Shown here in pieces: positions 11,583 through 21,500 of a stretch of 64,000 bases of DNA. The number at the start of each line of letters is the position of its first letter. Position 1 is the first letter of the stretch. Source of the DNA: Chara braunii (lineage: Eukaryota; Streptophyta; Charophyceae; Charales; Characeae); assembly GCA_003427395.1 (NCBI GenBank), contig BFEA01000484.1, forward strand, positions 662,479 to 726,478, written 5' to 3'. The notes under the pieces were generated by a model, which was not told the origin of the DNA, made no database searches, and worked only from the letters and a program-made list of their open reading frames with translations. The position numbers and the translations under genes were made by a program.

Positions 11583-12405
11583 GCTGCGGATAGATCCCTT
11601 GGCCTGGGGGTGGACAAGTCACTCCGCAGTCACCTCAGAACCCGTCACACTTCCCATGGCTGAATACACGGTAAGGGAAGGATACGAGCTGGCATCCAGA
11701 TCCTCAAGAACACCCGCCTCGGTGGCGGTGTCTAGATGGCAAGCAACACTAGGGGAGGAAGCATCGGTTGCGACCTCGCAGTTTGAGCTCCTGTGGAAGA
11801 ACCTTACCCGTCTCCCAAATGGAAAACAGGTAAGCATCCTCTGGCTTCTCTCCATGCTCGTGACCCCCTCAGCCGGCTGGTTAATAGGAAGAGGCCTGGT
11901 GGTGAATCCGGGCTGCTCAAGGTGTAGAGAGCCTCATGAATCCACGAGGCACTTATGGTGGGAGTGCCCAGCTTCCAGACGCATTTGGAAATGGTGGGAC
12001 CTTCACTGGAAAGAAATGAGGGGAAGACAAATGAACTGGGACGAGCACTGGGTGCTGCTGGGCTTCATCCCACCAGGGCTCCAGGGTAGCAAGGGCTGGG
12101 GATACGTGGCTCAAGCAGTTCGAGGTGTAATATGCGAAGTGATCTGGTACGACAGAAACAGATCAAGATTCGAAAAGCGCCCACTGTCAGATGTAGAGAT
12201 CAAGTGCAGGATCAAGTTGGGAGTGAAGCAGGCGATCAGAGTGGACTGGAGGAGAAAAGCAAGGGCAGGGAGAGGTAACAGGAAGCAACGAGACTGGTTC
12301 CAGAAGACTTGGACCAGTGGAAGTCAGTTGGCGACGGTCCTTTCGTTCGTCCCGAGGCCTGAGGCTGTCAGATTGGGTCAAGAACGCAGACACCACAGTA
12401 CGTAG
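11476..12405 (+). pseudogene. LINE ORF2 C-terminus with zf-RVT finger
   Basis: This is the last part of ORF2, in a frame shifted from the preceding segment near 11,475. The zf-RVT zinc finger reads CSRCREPHESTRHLWWECP near 11,910-11,970. This domain is found behind the RT of plant L1 elements and is thought to help bind RNA. The tail WFQKTWTSGSQLATVLS matches the minus-strand LINE fragment at 13.3-13.8 kb (WFLKTWASSGQLASV), which shows common family membership. The stop is TAG at 12,403-12,405. Confidence 0.85.
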
Positions 12406-12914
12406 GAACAGTGTTAGAATGGAAGGTGAAGTAGTTTAGACAGGCTGAGTTTACTCTTCCTCAACCAGGACACTCGGTTGAATAAGGCCGCAGTGGGCCG
12501 TTAGGTGAGTGTCAATAGGACCGGACTCTGTCCTCTGGGCCAAGTTAGTCCCAGAATTAGAAGCGGCATTTAGATATGGAGTTGGTGGAAAGCCCATGGT
12601 CCATACCCTGGTAAAATGTTTTCTTTGGCAGTAAGTATTGGTTCGACACAAACCACAATAGGTGCTGAGTGTAACTTCAAGGTCCGCCAAAGGTGCTGAG
12701 TGTAACTTCAAGGTCCGCCAACCTCCTTCACTTACCACGAGAGAGCAGTTCATTAGACCGAACAGCAGAGTTCAGACAAGGTAGGTGGGAACTCAATAGT
12801 GTCGAGTTCCGCAGGCAGGTGCCTGTAAGCTAAGCTGGCTGTTGCTGTCAGTACCCCGGGTAGAATTGTTAGGTCCCCGGCCTCGAATTGATATTATAAT
12901 GAATTGTTGTGTTT

Positions 12915-12951
<37 letters not shown>
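12406..12951 (+). other. LINE 3' UTR and poly(A) tail
   Basis: Non-coding. A 31-bp unit (ggtgctgagtgtaacttcaa...) is tandemly repeated at 12,661-12,691 and 12,692-12,721. The element ends in about 32 A at 12,920-12,951, as expected for target-primed reverse transcription of a polyadenylated RNA. A second A15 run follows at 12,967-12,981. Confidence 0.75.
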
Positions 12952-12954
<3 letters not shown>

Positions 12955-12984
12955 CCGCAACATATTAAAAAAAAAAAAAAAACT

Positions 12985-13830
12985 TTTTTCCCCCTTCTTT
13001 TCTTTTTTTTCTTTTTTTTTTTCCAAATAACATGATTTATTATATGATAAGCAAAGGAGGCCAGGAATCCCTCCACATCTCAACCCGGATGCCTGGGGCC
13101 ATTACCCAGAATAGGCTGATACTGGAAAGCAGGTCCAGTGTCCCGTGCTCCTATTCAATTCTAGATCATGCTAACAAAACCAGTCACCAAATGGATTAAC
13201 GAAGGACCAAATGGAACAGAGACAAACATTCTTACAGCCCTACCAAGAGCCATTCCAGGCAGGACTGAGCTAACTACTCCTGTGCGAAGCAAGTCTAGTC
13301 TAGCTTTAGAGCCTTAAGTCTGCTGAAAGGGACAAAGCCACGCAGACACTTCCAGTTTTCCTTCTTGTGTCACTGACGCCAGCTGACCCGAGCTGGCCCA
13401 AGTCTTAAGGAACCATATTGGACCTTTCCTCTGCCAGTCAGCTATTACAGTTAATCTGATCCTTGTCTTGACCTGAGCTTTCATCTGTTCGAGGTGCACT
13501 GCCTCGTCTCTGAAGAGCTTCTGGTTTCTCGCTTGCCACAGTACATTCATAATAATACCTCTGCAAACTTGGGCAATGTAATTCCAGCCTGAATCTTGCG
13601 TGGGTAAGGTCTGGCTGCAGCCTGTGAGAATCCAGGAGTCTGACCATATTAGGGGAGCACCTCCCCATTTGGACCAGTGGTGTCTCCACCACTGCCAGAT
13701 TTGGATCGACTGGGGGCAGTTTATCCAAAGATGCGAAGTGGTTTCCAGGGCCCAGGAACAGCGAACACATTGAAGGGAGACCGACATTCCTTTTATAGTT
13801 AGCCAGTTAGCCGAAGGTACTGCCTGGAGA
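12985..13830 (-). pseudogene. Minus-strand LINE 3' end (zf-RVT) with T-rich tail
   Basis: Read on the minus strand, 13,787-13,314 encodes the end of a LINE ORF2. It has a zf-RVT finger (CVRCSWALETTSHLWINCP) and the terminal WFLKTWASSGQLASV block. The 3' UTR runs down to about 13,023 and ends in a T/C-rich tract at 12,985-13,022 that is the plus-strand view of an A-rich tail. It therefore lies tail-to-tail with the LINE ending at 12,951. Only the last 800 or so bases are present, consistent with 5' truncation. Confidence 0.8.
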
Positions 13831-13892
13831 GATTGAAGCCACAGCAGACTCGCGTTCTTCTGATCCGGAAGCTTCTAAATCTGTTTCCAGAG

Positions 13893-14152
13893 TTTTATCA
13901 GTCTTTTCTTTTTTTCGTTTTTTCGTTTTTTCTTTTTTTCTTTTTTCTTTTTTTTCTTTTTTCTTTTTTTCTTTTTCTTTTTTTCTTTTTCTTTTCTTTT
14001 TTCCTTTTTCTCTTTTTCTCTTTTTTTCTTTTTTTCTTTTTTTCTTTTTTTCTTTTTTTCTTTTTTTCTTCCCAATCGTCCAAATGGAAGGATCATGCGG
14101 ATCTTTTTCTTCCCATATTTCACGGCTGGATCGAAAGTTTCGAAACATATAG
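13893..14152. repeat. Polypyrimidine tract plus shared flank (second copy)
   Basis: About 175 bp of T with regular single C is followed by aatcgtccaaatggaaggat and cacggctggatcgaaagtt, matching 3898-4112. On the other strand it gives only lysine/arginine low-complexity frames, which are not genes. Confidence 0.75.
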
Positions 14153-14261
14153 AATTTTTTTGCTGCCTTCATATCTCACGATCGGATTACTTTCACATGT
14201 CGCCAATCGGACGTCAGAAACCAATATCGGGACCTCAGAAAACAATACCGAAAAGAAAAAA

Positions 14262-14520
14262 GAAAAAAAAAGGAAACAAAAACACTAGAACAGCATTAAA
14301 AAAACACGGAAAGTGGGAGACCAAGAGAGCGAGAGAAAGGGGGGGAGGGGGGGGGGGGGGAAGATTGGANNNNNNNNNNNNNNNNNNNNNNNNNNNNNNN
14401 NNNNNNNNNNNNNAAAAAAAAAGGAAACAAAAACACTAGAACAGCATAAAAAAAACACGGAAAGTGGGAGACCAAGAGAGCGAGAGAAAGGGGGGGGGGG
14501 GGGGGGGGGGGAAGATTGGA
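14262..14520. other. Assembly gap (N44) with duplicated flanks
   Basis: Ns fill 14,370-14,413. The roughly 107 bp before the gap (14,262-14,369) are repeated almost exactly after it (14,414-14,520), including an A run, cactagaacagcat and a G-rich run ending in gaagattgga. A failed closure across homopolymers is the simplest reading. The stretch is probably one copy in the genome and lies just inside the first RbfA intron. Confidence 0.8.
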
Positions 14521-14535
14521 TATCCGGGCACCAGC

Positions 14536-15267
14536 CTGCAGATCGTTGGAAAGCTCCACGTCAGTCACAGTCGCGACTGATGTGAGGTACTTGTCCGCAC
14601 CCAGAGCGGTCTCCGGCAGTACCGCCTGTTTCAGCACTGTGTCGCGAAGCAGCATCTCGGCGATCTCCCGCTTTATCTGTTGGGCAACCATCTTCACGCG
14701 CCTCGGATGAGCCATGCAGACTATCCTTCCCCCTCTCCGCACCCCTCCCTCCTCCTCTCTCCGATTTCTCGACGGTCCCGTCGCCGATAACAGCGACGGC
14801 CCATCGTTCTCGTCCCGCCGAGACGGAACTGCAAGGCCTGAGAGAAAGGACGAAGATGGTCCCGCCCGCGGCCGGACAATCCAGGCGCGTGCCAACCATG
14901 ACGATGATGGCGACGAAGAGGAAGAAGAAGAAGAGGATAATGATGATGGTGATAATGATGATGATGATGATGATGATGGTGATGATGATGGGGAGGAGGA
15001 GGAGAAGGAGGAATAGTGGGAGGAAGACAACGATAGTAATCGGGCTGCTAATAGCGAAGACAGAGTAGTTAGCCGCAGATCCGTCCTGTAGGGCATGTCG
15101 CGGGCGTGGTGGCATGCCGCTGTCGACAATTTCATAGTCCCCCCCGAGCACAAGCAACGTCGCCCGCCGAGCGACAAAGAACCTGATACAGATCCCCATG
15201 AGGATGACGATGGAGATGGAGATGGGCACGGGGCCACTGTGGACGGCGACGGCGATGGTAGTGCCAT
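14536..15267 (-). CDS. Plastid ribosome-binding factor A, first coding exon (partial)
   Basis: RbfA binds the small ribosomal subunit and assists late maturation of its RNA. In plants the nuclear copy acts in the chloroplast. Residues from about 185 onward match the family start: RRVKMVAQQIKREIAEMLL, AVLPETALGADKYLTSV and VTDVELSNDLQ. The preceding 180 or so residues are Ser- and Pro-rich with few acidic residues, as expected of a transit peptide plus low-complexity spacer. The start at 15,267 is the longest choice; an internal Met at about 15,135 is also possible. Homology stops after NDLQ at 14,536, where an intron must begin. The next bases are GC (a GC-AG donor) or a GT four bases later. 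The later exons, which should encode the KVYVS strand and KH core, were not found downstream, where a gap and LINEs lie. This is the only clear host gene in the window. Confidence 0.8.
14930..14999. repeat. (GAT)n-like microsatellite inside the RbfA exon
   Basis: Imperfect GAT/GGT triplets encode, on the minus strand, the poly-Ser stretch of the RbfA N-terminal extension. Length variation here would keep frame and change only the disordered extension. Confidence 0.75.
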
Positions 15268-15599
15268 CTTTCCTAAAGCTGCTCCTTCCTTCCTTCCTTC
15301 CTGCCTTCCTGCCTGCCTGGCTAGCGCGCCTTCGACTCGGCGGAGAACTTCACGAACGCCAGCGGAGGGAAGGTTCGCCGAGGGGTAAGTTCCCTCCCTA
15401 CCCTCGACGGCACCAATCAGTTCCCAGCCTGCGCTTGGCGCGACGAATCACCCGAATCCGTCGTCACGGGGAGGCAAGGTTGCAACGGTCACAGCCTTGC
15501 CTTGCTGCAGAGGGCACGCACTGCGTCGGAGCAAGGGAGCGACCCGCCACTGCCCTCCCAGACGGTGTAGCCCAGCCCGCTACGCTTCCGGAGGCCCTG
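15268..15599 (-). other. Region upstream of the RbfA exon
   Basis: By position this is the 5' UTR and possible promoter of the RbfA gene. A (TTCC)n-like stretch lies at 15,287-15,320. I see no confident TATA element or start-site signal, and no other gene. Confidence 0.3.
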
Positions 15600-15868
15600 C
15601 GCGTAGTACAACAGATAGCAGACGGGCTCACTGATCTATGGTAGCTGCCCAAGGGCAAGCCACGTTGCCAGCCCTGTCGCGCTTCAACTGGGGCTGAGCA
15701 GGGGGTAGGGGTCTCGGCTTAGCCGGGGTGCCTGCAACCCCGTCCAAAAAAAGAGGGGAACAAAAACACTAGAAGAGCTATCAGGGGGGGTCTGCTCTAA
15801 GTAGCTCCGGCAACCTTGTTAGGGGAAGGACGGTAGGATGTGTCCGTGGGCGCCAGCTTGCCTTGCCT
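15600..15868 (+). repeat. Direct repeat R1, copy 1
   Basis: It begins cgtagtacaacagatagcag and contains ggaacaaaaacactagaag and gacggtaggatgtgtccg. A close copy is at 18,063-18,387. The motif gaacaaaaacactaga also occurs on both sides of the 14.37-kb gap, so part of R1 is more widely dispersed. Confidence 0.85.
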
Positions 15869-16267
15869 AGGTGCTTGTTCGCAGCCAGGAATGGCTGCCT
15901 ATAGATGGATGCGTTTTGCCCGGTGGCTGCGTATAGAACCTAGCTTTAGGGCCGGGTGGGGACGAGTGCACCGAGGCAGCGACGTTTGTCCAGCTGCATT
16001 CACAATGTGGGTCGTCGACGGCTGTTGTCGGATGTGAGTCGTGCACAACTAGGCCTAAAAAATAGGTGTAGGCCTAAAAAATAGGTGTAAGTGGGTATAG
16101 GGCGTCGACCGGTTACCCGACCGTTCGCTACATTGGGAGATCGACGGAGGCGGACTGACCAAATCCTTTTGGGAGATCGACGGAGGCGGACTGACTGAAT
16201 CCTTTGCGAGTATTGTGTGTATGTTACTTGTGCAGGCGGACAGGTGCGGCCTCGCTGCACAACTTTC
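15869..16267. repeat. Non-coding region with two short tandem duplications
   Basis: An 18-bp unit (cctaaaaaataggtgtag) is doubled near 16,051-16,090. A 37-bp unit starting ttgggagatcgacggaggcg is doubled at 16,133-16,206. No gene seen. Confidence 0.6.
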
Positions 16268-16570
16268 GAAATGTGCAAAACGAGAGTGAATCTTCGGCTA
16301 GAATATGGAAAGATACACCGCCGTGAGTTTTGTCTGGTGTGCATGTTGAGAGTAGTGCAGCGAGGTCTCTTATTTCTTTTTTTTTTTTCAAGATCTCTTG
16401 GGGCCTCGATCCACTGCTCACCAAATGTGCAAGATGAGAATGAATCTTTCCCTAGGAGATGGGAAGATGCACCGCCATATTTCTGTTTTTTTTTTTCTTT
16501 TTTCTTTTTTAATTTTATTTTTAATTTGGACCATTTCTCGATTTATGTGTGTCATCCTTGCGCAGGGGCC

Positions 16571-16602
<32 letters not shown>

Positions 16603-16810
16603 ACGGATGTCCCGAAGGACCTTTCTGTTCTTTTGCGCCTGCGGAGCGAGGTTGACCGCCCCGCCGCTGCCCTATAGTTGTTGGTTTTTTTTTTTTTTGC
16701 GCTTATTTCAGATCTCTTGGGCCTCGCTCCACTACTCACCAAATGTGCAAAATGAGAATGAATCTTGCCCCAGGAGATGGGAAGATGCAGCGCCATATTT
16801 TTCGTCTTTT
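16268..16810 (+). repeat. Three copies of the GAATCTT dispersed repeat
   Basis: Related segments start at about 16,268, 16,424 and 16,741 (aaatgtgcaaRaYgagaRtgaatctt, then a short variable arm, gggaagatgc and cgccatatt). The second and third share longer flanks, so they are a direct duplication. The second is split by a U6 insertion. The same core recurs at 28.7, 29.5-30.6 and 57.4-58.4 kb. Confidence 0.7.
16522..16621 (-). ncRNA. U6 snRNA retropseudogene (full-length, plant-type)
   Basis: The minus strand holds a complete U6-like sequence. It has the 5' stem-loop (GTCCTTCGGGACATCC), the ACAGAGA box (ACGATACAGAGAAGATTAGC), the AGC triad region and the 3' end AAATCGAGAAATGGTCC. U6 is the catalytic core RNA of the spliceosome. 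This copy is judged a pseudogene for three reasons. It ends in an A-rich tail (16,488-16,521 in plus coordinates) in place of a Pol III T run. No TATA box or plant upstream sequence element lies before it. It is flanked by the 8-bp direct repeat TTTCTGTT at 16,480-16,487 and 16,622-16,629. Two changes are seen near ACACACATAAATCG relative to the plant consensus. Confidence 0.9.
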
Positions 16811-17588
16811 GCTCCTGCAGAGCCAGACCCTTGGTGTGGGAGATGGGAAATTGGCATCGGCAACAAGCAGCTGACGACGCAAGAAACATCTGTCCGGCTT
16901 CCGTCCGCCACCACAACGACAACGAATCCAATCTCATCGTTTGTGCAAATCATGGGCCTAGCTCCTGTGAGAAACAATTCAAATTGTATGGGACCGTCGA
17001 AGCTGTCCAGATGCATCCAAAATGTTGGATCCGTCGGAGTTTGCAGCCAGGAATATGGGTGTGTATACAGCCCTCAGCTTCGCTACGTTGGTGGCCTACT
17101 GTGGCCTGAACTAACCGAGTGTCCTGGTTGGTAGGAAGGGGGTAAGAAGGGGGTTCAGAAGAAGGGGGTTATGGCAAATGGCCAGAAATGGCCTGAAGTG
17201 GATAAACAAGAGGGGTTGAGAAATGTTTTGGGCCATGATCTATTTTCCCCACAAAGAATCATAAGCAGTCAGTGCCCTAATCCCCTTACCTCTGAAAACT
17301 GGTCTGTGCCTATGAATTGATCGTCATGCCGTGATTGCAATGGTGGAAAGGGACTACCCACCTACTCCGGATCCCCACACTTCCACCTCAATATGGTAAA
17401 GGACAACCCTCCAAGCTACTTTTCGCCGTGCCATGTCGGTAAGTTACCTCCAATGACACATTTACCTTACAGTGAATTGAACTGACGAGCTTCGTGTGAG
17501 TTATCTAACAAAAGTGTTGCGAAGCTGTCGTGGGTTGGTCGCCCGTCCGCGGACATCCTGGCTGCGCCCCCACGCCCGAGCGTGGTAT
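16811..17588. other. No gene recognised
   Basis: Only short overlapping frames without family features. It contains ggaagggggtaagaaggggg-type short tandem repeats around 17,134-17,170. I see no RNA gene or mobile-element end. Confidence 0.4.
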
Positions 17589-17713
17589 CAGTGGTCGCTT
17601 ATCCGGTAGACTCTCTGACAACTGGGGCCTGTAGAAGATCGTATGAGCTTGGCGTCCGAAGTTCTCGTACGGCAAGGTTCGTCAGTGTCTGCTTCCGCTT
17701 CCACTAGGGCTGG
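17589..17713 (+). repeat. Direct repeat R2, copy 1
   Basis: The segment from cgcttatccggtagactctc to tccactagggctgggta is repeated at 18,391-18,512 with about 10 percent differences. In the second location it follows R1 directly, whereas here it is separated from R1. Confidence 0.85.
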
Positions 17714-17941
17714 GTATTGACTTACCCTAAGTGCACGGGTGCGCAGCCCGTAGTTCATTTGTTTATGTGGTTCGGGAAGGGTAAGGTAGTGATTATGTTG
17801 TATATATGTTTTGTCATATTCACTATATACAACTCGAAGAGAGTGTGTGTGGGGGGTCCTGGTTGGTGCTTTATTCACGATGTTCATGGGACTCTGGACC
17901 CAGTTTCCAGCAGGCGGCGCTCCCCATCAATAGACAGGAGA

Positions 17942-17987
17942 ATGTATGTGCGTGTGTGTGTGTATGTGTGTGCGTGTGTGTGTGTAT

Positions 17988-18044
<57 letters not shown>

Positions 18045-18059
18045 TGTGTGCGTGTGTGT
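17942..18059. repeat. (TG)n-(AG)n compound microsatellite
   Basis: Alternating TG with TATG interruptions is followed by about 12 AG units and a short TG tail. The frames across it are translations of the repeat and are not genes. Confidence 0.95.
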
Positions 18060-18062
18060 AGG

Positions 18063-18512
18063 GCGTAGTACAACAGATAGCAGACTGGCTCACTGATCTA
18101 TGGTAGCTGCCAAAGGGCAAGCCACGTTGTTAGCCCTGTCCCCGTTTTCCGGTCTACTACCGCTCCCGAGTCCCCATGCAATCGTGCTTCAGCTGGGGCT
18201 GAGCGGGGGGTAGGGGTCTCTGCTTAGCCGGGTTGCCTGCAACCCCGTCAAAAAAAAAAAGGAACAAAAACACTAGAAGAGCTATCAAGGGGGATCTGCT
18301 CTAAGTAGCTCCGGCAACCTTGGGTAAGTTAGGGGAAGGACGGTAGGATGTGTCTGTGGGCGCCAGCTTGCCTTGCCTAGGTGTTTGTAGCCGCTTATCG
18401 GGTAGAATCTCTGACAACTTGGGCATGTAGAAGATCGTATGAGTTTGGCGTCCGAAGTTCCCGTACGGGAAGGTTCGTCAGTGTCCGCTTCCGCTTCCAC
18501 TAGGGTTGGGTA
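18063..18512 (+). repeat. Direct repeats R1 (copy 2) and R2 (copy 2), adjacent
   Basis: R1 spans 18,063-18,387 and R2 spans 18,391-18,512. Compared with 15.6 kb, this R1 has an insertion of about 55 bp around ccccgttttccggtctacta. The two modules are joined here and apart at 15.6 and 17.6 kb. Confidence 0.85.
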
Positions 18513-21500
18513 CCGCGCAACCCTGGTGCTTGTCATGCCTGTTCGGTCCAAGTTGTCCTCGATACGGGTAAGGTGATGGTCCTGAGTGTTGGCCACATTG
18601 AGGTCACGGTAGGATAGTAGGGATAGCGGGTGCGCTAGGAGTATTGACATGAGGATGGGTTGGGAGGTGTCCCCACCCCGTCAGGACGACCATTCGCTGC
18701 CCGCTGCCAGCAATAACTGTGGGTCTGGTCATTCGCCCCTACGACGTTGATCAGATATAAATATCAGTTTGTAACCTTCACAAAAAAAAAGAAATTGTTA
18801 AACCACTAGTACCTCCCCATTGTTTTTTAGAAGTCGGACCGGGAGTTCCTCATTTCATAGTTATTGATCATTCTTCATAGTTCACACCAAACTCGGAAAA
18901 GGAAAATTTTGTATGATCGTCGGTCTACATCCTAAAAATTTCAACCATCCTCCCCTTCATCAGTTTGTTTGAATTCTCAATGTTTGGTCATAGCAACTTT
19001 CGAAGCACTTGAAAAGTTCTTTCGCTCTCTCTTTGTCGCCCAATTTCTTCCTATTATACACTCTTAAGACGGACACGTCGACAACAAAACGCAAACCAAC
19101 AAAGATTCATTTCTGACTTCCGAGCGAAATGATGAAATCCCATTCATGTTTTGCACACATCAGGCAAGTCAAAGGGTGACTGGAACACCTATGATCTGTT
19201 GAATCAAGATTTCACAGGCCTTGGTAAAACAAAATTCAAGATCAAAGGCAACAAAATTGATCAGGTAATTGTAAGACATGAATGCAAACCCATCCATCCG
19301 TTGACATTTACTTAGGCGAGCATCTCGTCATCTCTTGTGGACAAACACACCATCATACCCTTTCTATGAAAACCACCAGACCACCCATTTCATCATTGAC
19401 ATGGTCGTCATATGGGGAAGGCGACATAACATATCTTTGATATCAAATTGTGCACCTACGATCTCTACATTTCGTCTACTCCTCCCAATCGATTGTTGAT
19501 ATTGCGAAACTTACCCTTCATCCCTGAAACTTACTTCAGATTTAAGTGAGTTGCCTCTTGAAGCGAATACAACAAACAGTTAATCCCCTTAGCTAATACA
19601 GTATTGCATGCCTTGATCGAAGGTTCAATAAACGTGGGGCAAATCGAGCGATATTTTTCAGTATTTTTGTGCTTAGATAATGAATATGCACACCCGATTC
19701 CGCCTTTTGAATTTTATTTTCCTCGACATACAGGTCCACTTGATACATCTCGTGTTTGACCAGTGCAAGAATATCAAGTTCGTCTTCGGAACAGATTCAA
19801 TATTCATCACTTGTCAGGAATGTCTCCTTCATCCCCCTATCATACAATTGTTAGTACAAAATTAGTACAACAAAAAAATATTCAAGAATTAAATAATCAT
19901 TATATAGTAAAATTACATTCTAAATTTTAAATTTTAATTTCATCTTAAAAAATGTCATTCCAATTTTAAAATTTTCCGTCTTTCTTGAAAACTTCCCTTC
20001 CAAAAAAAAGATATCCCTTCTTGTTTAAACTATGTGCTAGAGATGGAATGAGTTCATGAAATATTTTAATTAGACTGTCATTCTAAATAAGGATTTTCAA
20101 TCATAAATAGGTTAATCCAATATAAATTAGAAGATATTTGTTGTAGTAGAATAAAATTTTAATTAAAACATTTCATAAACTCGTTCAGAATTTTATTTGA
20201 TCTTGAACAAATAGATGTAGTTGGAAGGGAAAACTCATATTTAGACGAGAACTTATCAAATAAAATAAGAAATTTTATAATTGGACAAACACTGGAATGA
20301 TAATTTGTAGATATGAAGAATATTTTTTTTTATGAAATGTTTTTTCAACTTTCATTTCTCGTGGGAATTTTTGTGTTATATATCCCCAAGATTTCTGTCA
20401 AGAGGGGCCAATACGAACCTTCTCAATTCTTCTCGTAATTTCATAACATCCTTGCGTCCGTTCTCTTGGCGTTGGGTCACACTTATAACAAAGCATTCTC
20501 TGACTTCCGTAGTGGAAAAGGCACAAGTATCACTCGTTATCTTCAAAATGTTGCTCAAAGTTTACAATGCTTCGTTCAACTCCCTGCTTAGAAGAAAGTC
20601 TCTCTGACCGTCATCACCGTGACAACGTGGCATATTTTTCGCATCTCATACAATCTGTGGTACGATCTCAAGGTCACCGATCCGGAAATGTACGTAACCA
20701 TTCCTCTTAGGGTCGGGCAATCCAGCACAAGGAAAGTTGGATACACACACTCATGCAAATTGTCGATGGTTGTGAAAAACGTCACCCACATTCGGGCATT
20801 TCTTTTAAACAACACATGCTTGACGCTTTATCATTCTCTTCACAACTCCCTCAATAAGTTGAACGTGGTTGAGAAGCATAAGCGTAGTCCGAACTTACAG
20901 TTCGAGAAAAATTCTCCATTAGTAACATCGAAGTAGAGGTCGAATAATAAGTTGTCAAAGGAATAAAAAACCCACATTGAGCAGCTGAAAGATTAACCGA
21001 GTGCCGAGATTGGTACAACCACTGACAAGTCATCTGCAAAAATCGACCTTTCGCGCAAACACATCATGACATCTTATGGTCCGGGAGGAAAAGAGAAGTT
21101 CGCGCAGGAATGCGAACGACTTCTATGATAATTCAAACATCCACGAGCTAAAGGAAGCATGACGACGCGAGACGGTTGCATACGGGGAACACGAGTTAGC
21201 AATCAAACGATTGATTATTAAGAGATCAATCGTTTCTTATGATCCTTCGAACATCCCGCTACCGTTGACTCCACACATGCAAACAAGGGGCACCAAAAAA
21301 GTCGTTATCAAGGAAATCAAGGAAGAAATAAGAGTTCCGCACTTCTCCAACTCCAAAGCTTCGTACTCTAGTTACGAATATGAGTGAGGAATTTGTCGTC
21401 GCAACGACTACTTGGAGGTGGGCGAACCGTTAAGTGATCGTAGACTTAGTGATAAGACAGTGAAGGAGTATTTTGCACTGCTTCGTTTGAGCTGATTCTT

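Larger units (their letters stand above)
4113..12951 (+). mobile_element. Poly(A) LINE (non-LTR retrotransposon), defective
   Basis: The order is ORF1 with a CCHC knuckle, an endonuclease N-terminus, reverse transcriptase, a zf-RVT finger, a 3' UTR and an A32 tail at 12,920-12,951. This is the layout of plant L1-clade elements. The copy is inactive: ORF1 has several in-frame stops, most of the endonuclease is deleted, a 307-bp segment around the ORF1/ORF2 junction is duplicated, and ORF2 has at least three frameshifts. The left boundary is a guess. A target-site duplication was not found. Confidence 0.75.

Noticed and set aside
13807-14439. Lys/Arg-rich or Phe-rich frames over 13.8-14.4 kb
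   Set aside because: They are products of the polypyrimidine tract and run through Ns.
20332-20936. Overlapping frames on both strands at 20.3-20.9 kb as a possible transposase
   Set aside because: No recognisable catalytic motif or zinc finger on either strand, and the frames are short and mutually overlapping.
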